The notes below the pieces were generated by a model that saw only the letters and a program-made list of their open reading frames with translations, ran no database searches and was not told the DNA's origin. A stretch of 22,826 nucleotides of DNA. Origin: Lachnospiraceae bacterium (GTDB taxonomy: Bacteria; Bacillota; Clostridia; Lachnospirales; Lachnospiraceae). The stretch's first letter is position 1; each line of letters begins with the position of its first letter. Below, piece by piece: positions 15,576-22,529 of the stretch. The translations under genes were made by a program, and so were the position numbers. The stretch spans positions 1 through 22,826 of the forward strand of contig CAAFXE010000127.1 of assembly GCA_900766915.1 (NCBI GenBank), read 5' to 3'.

Positions 15576-15620
15576 TGTAATCTTCGTAGATCAAAGGTAT
15601 TATAACTTTCAGCAGTCGGG
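15576..15620 (+). other. Right prophage-host junction (attR region), inferred
   Basis: Between the endolysin stop and the first host-like codons (GGTGGCCCTGACGGTGAG, about 15619 on) lie about 45 bases with no gene. The host reading frame stays open back across them, but encodes residues unlike a CotJC N-terminus (DQRYYNFQQS). This marks where phage and host sequence meet. The exact core cannot be set without attL, which is outside the window. Confidence 0.6.
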
Positions 15621-16140
15621 TGGCCCTGACGGTGAGCTTGCTGCATCCATGAGGTATCTGTCTCAAAGATATACGATGCCATACCGGGAAGTTACCGGTG
15701 TATTAACGGATATTGGAACGGAAGAACTGGCTCATATGGAAATGATCTGCGCTATTGTTTATCAGCTGACCAAAGATCTTTCCATAGAAGAAATTCAAGC
15801 TTCCGGTTTTGATAAATATTATGTGGATCATACACTGGCTTTGTGGCCACAATCTGCCGGCGGTGTACCGTTTACCTCAACCTTCTTCCAGTCCAAGGGA
15901 GATCCCATTACCGATCTGACAGAAGACCTTGCAGCAGAGCAGAAGGCACGTACTACCTATGATAATATCTTAAGACTTATCCATGATCCGGAAATCTGTG
16001 ATCCTATTCGCTTCTTAAGAGCACGGGAGATCGTTCATTTCCAGAGGTTTGGAGAGGCTCTTCGGATTGTGCAGGATAAATTAGACAGTAAAAATTTCTA
16101 TATTATGAATCCTGAATTTGATACAACTGTCAAATGCTAA
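15619..16140 (+). CDS. cotJC: Spore-coat CotJC / manganese-catalase family protein, 5' end removed by the prophage
   Basis: Homology begins at GGPDGELAASMRYLSQRY and runs to the stop; the first in-frame ATG is 15649 (163 residues). A full CotJC has about 25-30 more residues before this point. Ligands of the dimanganese site are present: the first Glu (GAG 15634-15636), which precedes the ATG; Glu26/His29 in GTEELAHMEM counted from that ATG; then Glu in AAEQKAR and His in AREIVHFQRF, 33 residues apart as in manganese catalase. A protein started at 15649 would lack one ligand. The gene is probably silent unless the prophage excises. Confidence 0.85.
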   Translation, partial: GGPDGELAASMRYLSQRYTMPYREVTGVLTDIGTEELAHMEMICAIVYQLTKDLSIEEIQASGFDKYYVDHTLALWPQSAGGVPFTSTFFQSKGDPITDLTEDLAAEQKARTTYDNILRLIHDPEICDPIRFLRAREIVHFQRFGEALRIVQDKLDSKNFYIMNPEFDTTVKC

Positions 16141-16187
16141 ATATTTGGAGATAAATAATACGCTGTATTGCTGAATATGAAATGAAA

Positions 16188-16220
16188 CAATAGAAAGCAT
16201 GCTCTGCGAACTTTCTATTG
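16188..16220 (+). terminator. Hairpin after cotJC (possible terminator)
   Basis: CAATAGAAAG (16188-16197) and CTTTCTATTG (16211-16220) form a perfect 10-bp stem with a 13-base loop. No T-run follows, so it may protect the 3' end or work with the next hairpin. Confidence 0.5.
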
Positions 16221-16235
16221 TCATAAATTAGGAAT

Positions 16236-16279
16236 GGGTACTATGGGACGTGGTTTCATAGTGCCCATGAATATTTTTT
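16236..16279 (+). terminator. Probable terminator of the cotJC operon
   Basis: GGGTACTATG (16236-16245) pairs with CATAGTGCCC (16257-16266), 10 bp with one G-U pair. Six T residues follow at 16274-16279, slightly displaced from the stem. The stretch 16141-16298 holds only these two hairpins. Confidence 0.6.
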
Positions 16280-16298
16280 GTGGGATATTTATTTCTGA

Positions 16299-16327
16299 TT
16301 GAGGGAATCATGGTAATATGGTACAAT
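16299..16327 (+). promoter_or_regulatory. Sigma-A promoter of the toxin mRNA
   Basis: TTGAGG (16299-16304), 17 bases, TACAAT (16322-16327). It would start a transcript near 16334, giving a 5' leader of about 60 bases. The leader can fold ATCCT (16371-16375) onto AGGAT (16382-16386), which would hide the ribosome site of the toxin, a usual trait of type I toxins. Confidence 0.6.
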
Positions 16328-16393
16328 GTATTCTGTTGGGAAGCTGGTGGGGCGTGCAGTCATCCGTTCTATCCTGTAGAAAGGATGAGGCCT

Positions 16394-16471
16394 ATGAGTA
16401 CATATGAAGAATTCATGGTCATTTTGACCGTGGCACTGCTCATAATTGAAATTCTGAAATATAGAAAATAA
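16394..16471 (+). CDS. Small hydrophobic holin-like toxin (type I toxin, Hol-Tox/TxpA-like)
   Basis: 25 residues: MSTYEEF, a hydrophobic span of about 14 residues (MVILTVALLIIEIL), and a basic end KYRK. This is the size and layout of the putative holin-like toxin family of Firmicutes, which damages the membrane when over-made. A longer in-frame ORF from GTG 16280 exists, but the AGGATGAGG site points to ATG 16394. Its stop codon touches a terminator that also serves a convergent antisense RNA. Toxicity is inferred from family and architecture. Confidence 0.75.
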   Translation: MSTYEEFMVILTVALLIIEILKYRK

Positions 16472-16515
16472 GCAAGCCGCCTTGTCTCTTGGTCGGAGTA
16501 GGCAGCTTGCTTTTT
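16471..16515. terminator. Bidirectional terminator shared by toxin mRNA and antisense RNA
   Basis: AGCAAGCCGCC (16471-16481) pairs with GGCAGCTTGCT (16501-16511), 11 positions with one C-A mismatch. T-run follows on the + strand (16511-16515), and TATTTT follows on the - strand. It can end transcripts from both sides, as in par/Fst-type loci. Confidence 0.8.
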
Positions 16516-16528
16516 AGTAACTGTTAAC

Positions 16529-16545
16529 TTTGCACTGGAGCGGAT
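16529..16545 (+). repeat. 17-bp direct repeat, copy 1 (inside the antisense RNA)
   Basis: TTTGCACTGGAGCGGAT, identical to copy 2 at 16622-16638, spaced 93 bases start to start. Confidence 0.9.
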
Positions 16546-16581
16546 AGGCTTCATCTATCTTCCAGCTTTCCTGTTAACTAC

Positions 16582-16610
16582 ATTATAGCCCCACTTTTTC
16601 GTAATGTCAA
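16582..16610 (-). promoter_or_regulatory. Consensus sigma-A promoter of the antisense RNA
   Basis: On the - strand TTGACA (16610-16605), exactly 17 bases, TATAAT (16587-16582). Both boxes match the sigma-A consensus at all six bases. Transcription would run left toward the toxin gene, starting near 16577-16574. A strong antitoxin promoter facing a weaker toxin promoter is typical of type I systems. Confidence 0.85.
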
Positions 16611-16621
16611 ACAATTATGTT

Positions 16622-16638
16622 TTTGCACTGGAGCGGAT
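16622..16638 (+). repeat. 17-bp direct repeat, copy 2 (over the glycosyltransferase ribosome site)
   Basis: Exact second copy of TTTGCACTGGAGCGGAT. Its GGAG (16630-16633) is the only ribosome site candidate before the ATG at 16644, so an RNA complementary to the repeat could block translation. Confidence 0.9.
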
Positions 16639-16643
16639 TTTTT

Positions 16644-17522
16644 ATGAAAAAACATGCATATTTGATCATGGCGCATACGCAGCCGGAGCTTTTAGCCCGG
16701 CTGTTATCATGTCTTGATCACGAGGACAATGATATTTATATTCATATCGACAAAAAAGCAGCAGATTATCCCATAGAGGATGTAAAAGCTTCTGTAAAAA
16801 GATCCAAATGTATTTTCACAGAGCGGACGGATGTAACATGGGGAAGCTATTCACAGATCAACTGCGAGCTGGTGCTTTTAAAAGAAGCAGTAAAGACTGA
16901 GCATGCTTATTATCATCTGTTGTCCGGCATGGATCTTCCGATAAAATCCCAGAAAGAAATTCATGAGTTTTTTGAAAGCCATGATGGATTGGAGTTTGTG
17001 GATGAGGATTTGCCCGAGATTTCTGAAAATGCCCTGTCAAGAGTGAAGTATGTTCACCGGTTTTATGGAAAAGCAGGAAGTCTACCGGATATTTTAGGTG
17101 CACTGGAAACAAAAGCACAGAGGATGCTTGGCGTTGACCGGACGAAAAAATATGGAAACATTGTATTTCAAAAGGGACGCAACTGGTTTAGTATCACTCA
17201 TGGACTTGCCAAACTGGTGGTAGAAAAAGAAGCCTGGATCCGTGAAGTTTTCGGACGATCTGTCTGTGGCGATGAATTGTTTTTACAGACCATTGCCAGA
17301 AACAGCGAATATAAAGGGAATATATGTAATCCAAATACCATGCCGGAGATTCCGGATACCAGATATATTGACTGGGAAAGAGGCAGTAATAATAATCCTT
17401 ATATTTTCCGTGAGGCAGATTTTGAGGAATTAAGAAATGCAGCCGGGCTCTTTGCCAGAAAATTTGATTGGAATACAGACAAAACAATTGTGGAGAAGCT
17501 ATGTGCAGAACTAAACGGTTAA
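16644..17522 (+). CDS. Glycosyltransferase, core-2/I-branching (GT14) type
   Basis: 292 residues from ATG 16644, 10 bases after GGAG; the upstream ATG 16617 lies before the ribosome site and is not favoured. The N-terminus KKHAYLIMAHTQPELLARLL and DIYIHIDKKA, then VTWGSYSQINCELVLLKEA and YYHLLSGMDLPIKS, are the hallmarks of the bacterial Branch (beta-1,6-GlcNAc-transferase) family. Later come NWFSITHGLAKLVV and CGDELFLQTIARNS. It would transfer a sugar, probably GlcNAc or xylose, onto a cell-surface glycan; the acceptor is unknown. It stands alone, with no other glycan gene beside it. Confidence 0.85.
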   Translation: MKKHAYLIMAHTQPELLARLLSCLDHEDNDIYIHIDKKAADYPIEDVKASVKRSKCIFTERTDVTWGSYSQINCELVLLKEAVKTEHAYYHLLSGMDLPIKSQKEIHEFFESHDGLEFVDEDLPEISENALSRVKYVHRFYGKAGSLPDILGALETKAQRMLGVDRTKKYGNIVFQKGRNWFSITHGLAKLVVEKEAWIREVFGRSVCGDELFLQTIARNSEYKGNICNPNTMPEIPDTRYIDWERGSNNNPYIFREADFEELRNAAGLFARKFDWNTDKTIVEKLCAELNG

Positions 17523-17546
17523 TCGTTTGCACATTTATTTGGGGAT

Positions 17547-18308
17547 ATGGATTATAAATTATTAATGGAGACGGCCGTAAAGGTGGGAGAGATGATGCTA
17601 AGTCATGGAGCTGAAGCCCATCGTGTGGAAGATACGGTTTATCGGATTTTAAAAACAGCAAATTTACAGACAACAGAGGTCTTCGTGATCATGACGGGAA
17701 TTTTTGCCACTTTGGCTGATCCATCCATTGAGACGATCACAGTGACAAAACGTGTGCATAGCAACGGCAATAATCTGAAGCAGATCTGCTATGCCAATGA
17801 GATTTCCAGGCAATATTGCACCGGATCCATCAGCCTTTCGGAAGCTTATGAGCTTGTCAGTGAAGGCTGCTGCGAGGAATACAGCTCCAGGATGTTCATG
17901 ATTGGAAATATCATGATCGTAGCGACCTTCCCGCTGTTGGTAGGAGGTACCTTTTTGGACTGCTTTGCTGCATTGCTCTCAGGAGTGGTGGTAGCAGGCA
18001 GTATCTACCTGTTTGGAAAAATAAAAATGCATCCCTTCCTGAAAGATCTTTCGGTAGCTTTTTTTGCGGGCTGTACCTATCTTGTTTTGAAGAACATCCT
18101 GCCCTTTACCATTCATCAGGATGCGGTGATCATTGCATGTATCATGCCCCTGGTGCCGGGGGTGGCCATCACCAATGCCATTCGTGACACCTTAAACGGA
18201 GATTATGTGTCAGGAACAGCCAGAGCAGTGGAGGCATTTATTAAGGCACTTGCCATCGCACTGGGTGTGGGTATCAGCCTGATGCTGTTTGGAGGTGTTT
18301 TGTCATGA
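17547..18308 (+). CDS. Threonine/serine exporter, ThrE N-terminal-type subunit (DUF1212)
   Basis: 253 residues. The first about 115 are soluble, with the family signature MMLSHGAEAHRVEDTVYRI and the strand VFVIMTGIFATL. Then come about five membrane spans (near 118-160, 172-200, 205-225, 230-252) with IMPLVPGVAITNAIRDTLNG, the conserved PG-containing loop. In Corynebacterium ThrE both halves are one protein; in Firmicutes they are split, as here. It likely pairs with the next gene to export threonine or serine. The two genes overlap by ATGA. Confidence 0.87.
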   Translation: MDYKLLMETAVKVGEMMLSHGAEAHRVEDTVYRILKTANLQTTEVFVIMTGIFATLADPSIETITVTKRVHSNGNNLKQICYANEISRQYCTGSISLSEAYELVSEGCCEEYSSRMFMIGNIMIVATFPLLVGGTFLDCFAALLSGVVVAGSIYLFGKIKMHPFLKDLSVAFFAGCTYLVLKNILPFTIHQDAVIIACIMPLVPGVAITNAIRDTLNGDYVSGTARAVEAFIKALAIALGVGISLMLFGGVLS

Positions 18309-18724
18309 TTGCACAGTTGATTTCTGTTTTTATCGGTGTGCTTGGATTTGCTATTGTTTTGGAGGTTCAGAAAAAGCACCTTGTATATTGTGGTATTTCC
18401 GGTATGGTAGGATGGGCTGTTTATCTTCTGGCACAGCGATGCCTGCCTATGGGAGCCGTATTTTTAAGCTCCTTTTGTATTGCATTCCTTTCGCAGATTT
18501 TTGCAAGAAAGCTGTATTGTCCTGTGACAGTATTTCTGATTCCGGGAATCTATCCTTCCGTGCCCGGAGCAGGAATTTACCGGACTGTTTACTATATTAT
18601 TATGGGAGAAAATACACTGGCAGGGTCCTATTTTCTGGAAACTCTTACGACTGCGGGAATGATTGCCCTCGGAATTTATATTGTCGATATTTTGTGGAAG
18701 CTGCAAAAAGTAAATGAAAGGTAA
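18305..18724 (+). CDS. Threonine/serine exporter, small membrane subunit (DUF3815/ThrE C-terminal type)
   Basis: 139 residues with about four membrane spans and the signature VFLIPGIYPSVPGAGIYRTVYY, matching the second half of ThrE. The 4-base ATGA overlap with the larger subunit indicates coupled translation and a two-part transporter. It ends just before the lysA promoter. Confidence 0.85.
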   Translation: MIAQLISVFIGVLGFAIVLEVQKKHLVYCGISGMVGWAVYLLAQRCLPMGAVFLSSFCIAFLSQIFARKLYCPVTVFLIPGIYPSVPGAGIYRTVYYIIMGENTLAGSYFLETLTTAGMIALGIYIVDILWKLQKVNER

Positions 18725-18753
18725 TTGACAACGATTTAGCACTTTACTATAAT
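18725..18753 (+). promoter_or_regulatory. Consensus sigma-A promoter of lysA
   Basis: TTGACA (18725-18730), exactly 17 bases, TATAAT (18748-18753). Both boxes are perfect. The TTGACA begins right at the end of the ThrE gene. The leader of about 30 bases leaves no room for a lysine riboswitch, so lysA here is probably expressed constitutively or controlled otherwise. Confidence 0.85.
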
Positions 18754-18788
18754 AAACAAATCAGAGGAGTACGTGAAGGAGAATGAAA

Positions 18789-20057
18789 ATGAAAAAACCG
18801 TTTGTAACGAAAGAACAGGTAGAAGAAATTGTAAAGACCTACCCGACACCTTTTCATCTTTATGATGAAAAAGGAATCCGTGAAAATGTGAAGGCATTGA
18901 AAGAAGCATTTGCGTGGAATGAAGGATTTAGAGAATATTTTGCTGTAAAGGCAACTCCAAATCCATTTTTGATCAGGATTTTGAATGAATACGGCTGTGG
19001 CTGTGATTGTTCCTCCATGACGGAGCTGATGCTTTCAGAAGCAATTGGTGTAACCGGGGAAAAAATCATGTTTTCATCCAATGACACACCGGTAGAAGAG
19101 TTTGCTTATGCGAACAAGCTTGGTGCTATCATTAACCTGGATGACATTACTCATATAGAAGCACTGGAGGAAACTCTTGGATTTATTCCGGAGACCATCA
19201 GTTGCCGGTTTAATCCGGGTGGTGTATTTAAAATCAGCAATGACATCATGGATAATCCGGGAGATGCCAAGTATGGAATGACTACGGAGCAGATCTTTGA
19301 AGCATTTAAGATCTTAAAAAGCAAAGGTGCCAGGAATTTTGGTATTCATGCATTCCTGGCAAGCAACACAGTAACCAATGAATATTATCCAATGCTGGCA
19401 AAGGTTCTTTTTGAACTGGCAGTGAAGCTTCAGAAGGAAACCGGAGCAAAGATTAAATTCATCAATCTTTCTGGCGGAATCGGAATCCCTTACAGACCGG
19501 ATCAGGAGCCTAATGATATCAAGGTAATCGGTGAAGGCGTGCGTAAAGCCTATGAAGAGGTACTGACACCGGCAGGAATGGGAGACGTGGCTATCTATAC
19601 AGAGCTTGGCCGTTATATGATGGGACCTTACGGCTGTCTGGTAACAAAAGCCATTCATGAGAAACATACCCACAAGGAATATATCGGTGTGGATGCCTGT
19701 GCAGTCAACTTAATGCGTCCTGCAATGTATGGAGCTTACCATCATATCACAGTGCTCGGTAAAGAAAACGAAGCCTGCGACCACAAATATGATGTGACAG
19801 GTTCCCTTTGTGAGAACAATGACAAGTTTGCCATTGACAGAATGCTTCCAAAGATCGATAAGGGAGATTATCTGGTGATCCACGATACAGGTGCTCATGG
19901 ATTTGCCATGGGATATAACTATAATGGAAAGCTGAAATCAGCAGAGCTGCTTTTAAAAGAAGATGGAAGTGTACAGCTGATCAGACGTGCGGAGACACCG
20001 AAGGATTATTTTGCAACCTTCGACTGCTTTGGGGAGCTTGATAAGCTGACAAAATAA
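18789..20057 (+). CDS. lysA: Diaminopimelate decarboxylase
   Basis: 422 residues from ATG 18789, which lies 7 bases after AAGGAG (18776-18781); the ATG at 18783 is only 1 base from that site. It is a fold-type III PLP enzyme: the PLP lysine is Lys54 in YFAVKATPNP, the barrel continues with CDCSSMTELMLSEAI and SCRFNPGG, and the C-terminal part holds CAVNLMRPAMYGAYHHI and GSLCENNDKF, with HDTGAHGFAMGYNYNG near the end. The usual HxGSN is HAFLASNT, as in a clostridial subgroup. It turns meso-diaminopimelate into lysine plus CO2. It could in principle act on another amino acid, but DapDC is the best call. Confidence 0.9.
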   Translation: MKKPFVTKEQVEEIVKTYPTPFHLYDEKGIRENVKALKEAFAWNEGFREYFAVKATPNPFLIRILNEYGCGCDCSSMTELMLSEAIGVTGEKIMFSSNDTPVEEFAYANKLGAIINLDDITHIEALEETLGFIPETISCRFNPGGVFKISNDIMDNPGDAKYGMTTEQIFEAFKILKSKGARNFGIHAFLASNTVTNEYYPMLAKVLFELAVKLQKETGAKIKFINLSGGIGIPYRPDQEPNDIKVIGEGVRKAYEEVLTPAGMGDVAIYTELGRYMMGPYGCLVTKAIHEKHTHKEYIGVDACAVNLMRPAMYGAYHHITVLGKENEACDHKYDVTGSLCENNDKFAIDRMLPKIDKGDYLVIHDTGAHGFAMGYNYNGKLKSAELLLKEDGSVQLIRRAETPKDYFATFDCFGELDKLTK

Positions 20058-20079
20058 CCCGCACATTAAATTGATAAAC

Positions 20080-20130
20080 AAAAGTCAATATATTTTTATT
20101 GAGTTACGATAAAAATATATTGACTTTTTT
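20080..20130 (+). terminator. Strong intrinsic terminator after lysA
   Basis: AGTCAATATATTTTTAT (20083-20099) pairs perfectly with ATAAAAATATATTGACT (20109-20125) with a 9-base loop, extended by AAA/TTT to 20 bp. A T-run follows (20126-20130). The stem is A/T-rich and unusually long. Confidence 0.9.
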
Positions 20131-20146
20131 AATTTGGAGGAATATT

Positions 20147-20203
20147 ATGGTAAAAACAGCTGTTACATACAAGGAGGTTATCAAATGGAACAACATATTT
20201 TAG
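20147..20203 (+). CDS. 18-codon leader ORF before the DUF2975 gene
   Basis: ATG at 20147 with a GGAGG site (20136-20140) 6 bases upstream, ending TAG at 20201-20203. Its codons include the AAGGAGG ribosome site and start codon of the next gene, which it overlaps in another frame. It may couple or modulate translation. The peptide MVKTAVTYKEVIKWNNIF has no recognised motif, and it is unproven that it is made. Confidence 0.45.
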   Translation: MVKTAVTYKEVIKWNNIF

Positions 20204-20664
20204 TAAGATGGTTAAAATTATTGGTTATTTTTATGGTTATTTGCGGTGTAGCAATCTGTGTAGGAGCTCTTCCATTGGCAGGAAAAGAACTGGCAGTGAA
20301 ATATCCGGAGTTTGCATACTGTTATTATCCATGGCTGGTCTTTCTGTGGATCATGGCACTTCCCTGTTTTGCAGCACTTCGTCTGGCATGGAAAATTTTT
20401 GTGAATATTGAAAAGGATCATTCCTTCTGCATGGAAAATGCAGATTACCTGAAAAAAATTTCTTTTCTTGCAGGTGCGGATACGGGAATTCTGTTTATTG
20501 GAAACGTGCTGTTTCTTTTACTTGGCATGAACCATCCGGGAATCCTCCTGGGGGCACTTTTGGTAGTGATTATCGGTGTCGGTATATCTGTGGCAGCGGC
20601 AGTTTTATCCCATCTTGTTCGAAAAGCAGCGGTGCTTCAGGAACAGAGTGATCTGACCATATAG
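20185..20664 (+). CDS. DUF2975 membrane protein
   Basis: 159 residues from ATG 20185, 8 bases after AAGGAGG; upstream in-frame TTG 20134 is not favoured. Four membrane spans are seen (about 9-33, 50-70, 90-115, 120-145) with the cytosolic-looking ENADYLKKISFLAG loop. DUF2975 proteins are regularly paired with a small YozG-like HTH gene, as here. Function unknown; the pairing suggests a membrane partner to the regulator. Confidence 0.8.
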   Translation: MEQHILVRWLKLLVIFMVICGVAICVGALPLAGKELAVKYPEFAYCYYPWLVFLWIMALPCFAALRLAWKIFVNIEKDHSFCMENADYLKKISFLAGADTGILFIGNVLFLLLGMNHPGILLGALLVVIIGVGISVAAAVLSHLVRKAAVLQEQSDLTI

Positions 20665-20681
20665 CAGGGAGGGAGACGTAA

Positions 20682-20909
20682 ATGGCAATTATTATCAACA
20701 TTGATGTGATGCTGGCTAAGCGGAAGATGAGTGTTACAGAATTATCAGAGCGTGTAGGAATTACCATGGCCAATATTTCTGTATTAAAAAACGGAAAGGC
20801 AAAAGCAATCAAAGTGAGCACTCTGAACAGTATCTGTAAAGTTTTGAAATGCCAGCCCGGCGATATTTTGGAATATGTAGAGGAGGATGAAACAGATGAA
20901 CAATCGTAA
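20682..20909 (+). CDS. Small XRE/Cro-type HTH regulator (YozG-like)
   Basis: 75 residues, nearly all HTH domain: IINIDVMLAKRKMSVTELSE, VGITMANISVLKNGKAKAIK, STLNSICKVLKCQPGDILEY. This is the compact Cro/C1 fold of the YozG group with an acidic tail. GGAGGG precedes the start. It probably regulates its own operon with DUF2975. It overlaps the next gene by 14 bases. Confidence 0.9.
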   Translation: MAIIINIDVMLAKRKMSVTELSERVGITMANISVLKNGKAKAIKVSTLNSICKVLKCQPGDILEYVEEDETDEQS

Positions 20910-22230
20910 TCAGATGGAAAATCAGGATTTCCTGATGACAGCAAATGTCCCTGCTTTTCCCGAATATGATACAAATGATCGTATATTTGCAGCCCTTTAT
21001 TTCCTGGTAGGCTACGGATTTATCTATGTATTTACAGGAGTTACGGAATTTGGGCCACTTTCTGTATTTACGGTTTTTTATGCCGCAGTGGTCCTGCTTT
21101 ATCTTAAGGTAAAGCATAAAACACCTCCGAAAGAAAGCTGGTTTTGGCTGGCTGTGATGTTGGCTATAGGGATTCCCCTTGGGTTTTGGACGGTGTTGTA
21201 TCTTTTTCAGATCCTGGCACTGATGGCTGTTGCCGCTTACTGGACGCTGGCAGCATCAGGAAGGCTTCTGGAGAACAGGACCTCACAGTGGATATTCTTT
21301 GACGGTTGGAATGCTTTGGCGGTTGTTCCTTTTAAGAACTTTTTGTGTCAGATACGTGTGTTATTTGGGAATGTCACCGGAAAAGAGGCGGAGGGTACAG
21401 GAAAAAAGAATGGTATTGCTATCTTGTTGGGAATTTTGTTGGCAGTGCCGGCACTGTTTATTATTTTACCTCTTTTGTCCAGTGCGGATGCCGGATTTGA
21501 ACAGCTGGTAGGTGAGCTGGTTCGCTATATTCAAAGTCATCTGCTGCAGACTTTCATTCGCAACATTTTTTCTATCCCGGTTTCCTTCTATCTCTTCGGG
21601 CTGATGTTCGGGGGAATCAGCGGAAGAAATACGGACTGTATTCAGAAGGAAAAATTACGGGCAGCAGGGCAAAGTATCCGAAGAATTCCTGATACTGCTG
21701 TATGTACTGCTCTTGGAATTCTCTGCTTTGTTTATATACTGTTTATTGGAATTCAGGGAAACTATCTGTTTTCCGCATTTACCGGACATATTCCGCAAAG
21801 CTTTACCTATGCGGAATATGCCAGAAGAGGCTTTTTTGAACTGTGTAAAATCGGCTTATGGAATCTGATTCTTTTGGGCTGTGCGGGGTTATTTTCAAGG
21901 AGCAGAGTTGGTGAGCACCGGGGCCTGTCCATTTTTACATTCCTTCTATCTGTACTGACATTAATTCTCATTATCACTGCCATGAGCAAAATGGGAATGT
22001 ACATCAGCGTTTACGGATTGACTGTGAACCGGATTCTGCCCATGGTATTTATGCTTTGGATGATGCTGGTATTTGGCTCGATCATTTTACGGCTGAAAAA
22101 AGCTTTTCCCATGGTGCGAATCTGCATCATGGCAGGTGCGGTATTATTTTGCCTGCTGTGTGTATTACCGGTGGAAAAATGGACGCAAATGTATAATTTC
22201 TGGGCGAGAGCAAGAGGCCTTATTATGTAG
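20896..22230 (+). CDS. DUF4173 polytopic membrane protein
   Basis: 444 residues from ATG 20896, 9 bases after GAGGAGG; the ATG at 20887 is directly at that site and less likely. It has about 10-12 hydrophobic spans. The segment TGHIPQSFTYAEYARRGFFE, followed by LCKIGLWNLI, is the DUF4173 signature, and ISVYGLTVNRILPMVFMLWM near the end is also conserved in the family. Function is unknown. It is co-transcribed with the HTH and DUF2975 genes, which suggests a membrane-stress or signalling unit, an inference from context. Confidence 0.8.
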   Translation: MNNRNQMENQDFLMTANVPAFPEYDTNDRIFAALYFLVGYGFIYVFTGVTEFGPLSVFTVFYAAVVLLYLKVKHKTPPKESWFWLAVMLAIGIPLGFWTVLYLFQILALMAVAAYWTLAASGRLLENRTSQWIFFDGWNALAVVPFKNFLCQIRVLFGNVTGKEAEGTGKKNGIAILLGILLAVPALFIILPLLSSADAGFEQLVGELVRYIQSHLLQTFIRNIFSIPVSFYLFGLMFGGISGRNTDCIQKEKLRAAGQSIRRIPDTAVCTALGILCFVYILFIGIQGNYLFSAFTGHIPQSFTYAEYARRGFFELCKIGLWNLILLGCAGLFSRSRVGEHRGLSIFTFLLSVLTLILIITAMSKMGMYISVYGLTVNRILPMVFMLWMMLVFGSIILRLKKAFPMVRICIMAGAVLFCLLCVLPVEKWTQMYNFWARARGLIM

Positions 22231-22264
22231 AGCAAACAAGAAATCTTGCAAAATAAAAAAGTAC

Positions 22265-22293
22265 TTGCAAAGCTGGCCGGGATGTGGTAGTAT
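22265..22293 (+). promoter_or_regulatory. Probable promoter of the tRNA-Leu gene
   Basis: TTGCAA (22265-22270), 17 bases, TAGTAT (22288-22293), with TATAAA overlapping just after. A second CTTGCAAA lies 20 bases upstream. Boxes are imperfect, but the position before an isolated tRNA fits. Confidence 0.5.
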
Positions 22294-22314
22294 AAATCCC
22301 GGTCAGTTAAATAA

Positions 22315-22397
22315 GCAGGAGTGGCGGAATGGCAGACGCATCAGACTCAAAATCTGACGTGGGCAACCACGTGTGGGTTCAAGTCCCATCTCCTGCA
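22315..22397 (+). tRNA. tRNA-Leu (anticodon CAA)
   Basis: 83 bases with acceptor stem GCAGGAG/CTCCTGC and discriminator A. The D-arm GGCGGAATGGC, anticodon stem TCAGA/TCTGA closing loop CTCAAAA (anticodon CAA, reads UUG), a long variable arm (GTGGGCAACCAC) and T-arm GTGGGTTCAAGTCCCAT mark a class II leucine tRNA. CCA is not encoded. Followed by terminator hairpins. Confidence 0.95.
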
Positions 22398-22425
22398 TTG
22401 GCTTAAATACAGGCTTTTTTGAGAG

Positions 22426-22455
22426 AATCCTTCGGAGAAATCAGAAGGATTTTTT
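22426..22455 (+). terminator. Terminator after tRNA-Leu
   Basis: AATCCTTC (22426-22433) pairs with GAAGGATT (22444-22451) over a 10-base loop; T-run to 22455. Confidence 0.8.
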
Positions 22456-22507
22456 GTGTTTTGACTGCAACGTTGACATCAACGAGGAAATGTTCGTTGA
22501 AATAATA

Positions 22508-22529
22508 CTGCCAGACCAGGCAGCTTTTT
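22508..22529 (+). terminator. Second terminator-like hairpin in the tRNA/regulator gap
   Basis: CTGCC (22508-22512), loop AGACCA, GGCAG (22519-22523), then CTTTTT. The gap 22456-22627 has no credible gene; a TATAAT at 22585-22590 may be the -10 of the next gene, but no good -35 is seen. Confidence 0.5.

Larger units (their letters stand above)
16463..16577 (-). ncRNA. Antisense antitoxin RNA (about 110 nt)
   Basis: Predicted from a consensus promoter on the - strand (16582-16610) and the shared terminator. It would overlap the toxin mRNA 3' end through the terminator stem. GTTAAC at both 16522-16527 and 16572-16577 is self-complementary and could close a stem round the interior. The interior carries the exact complement of a 17-base sequence that recurs over the ribosome site of the next gene. 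The RNA itself is an inference from these signals. Confidence 0.7.

Noticed and set aside
18289..18717. 142-codon + strand ORF overlapping the small ThrE subunit
   Set aside because: Out-of-frame shadow; the ThrE-type frame has the membrane spans and the ATGA coupling.
18753..18788. Lysine riboswitch before lysA
   Set aside because: The promoter leaves a leader of about 30 bases, far too short.
20083..20125. Long inverted repeat as a mobile-element end
   Set aside because: Single copy, 9-base loop and T-run; it is a terminator.
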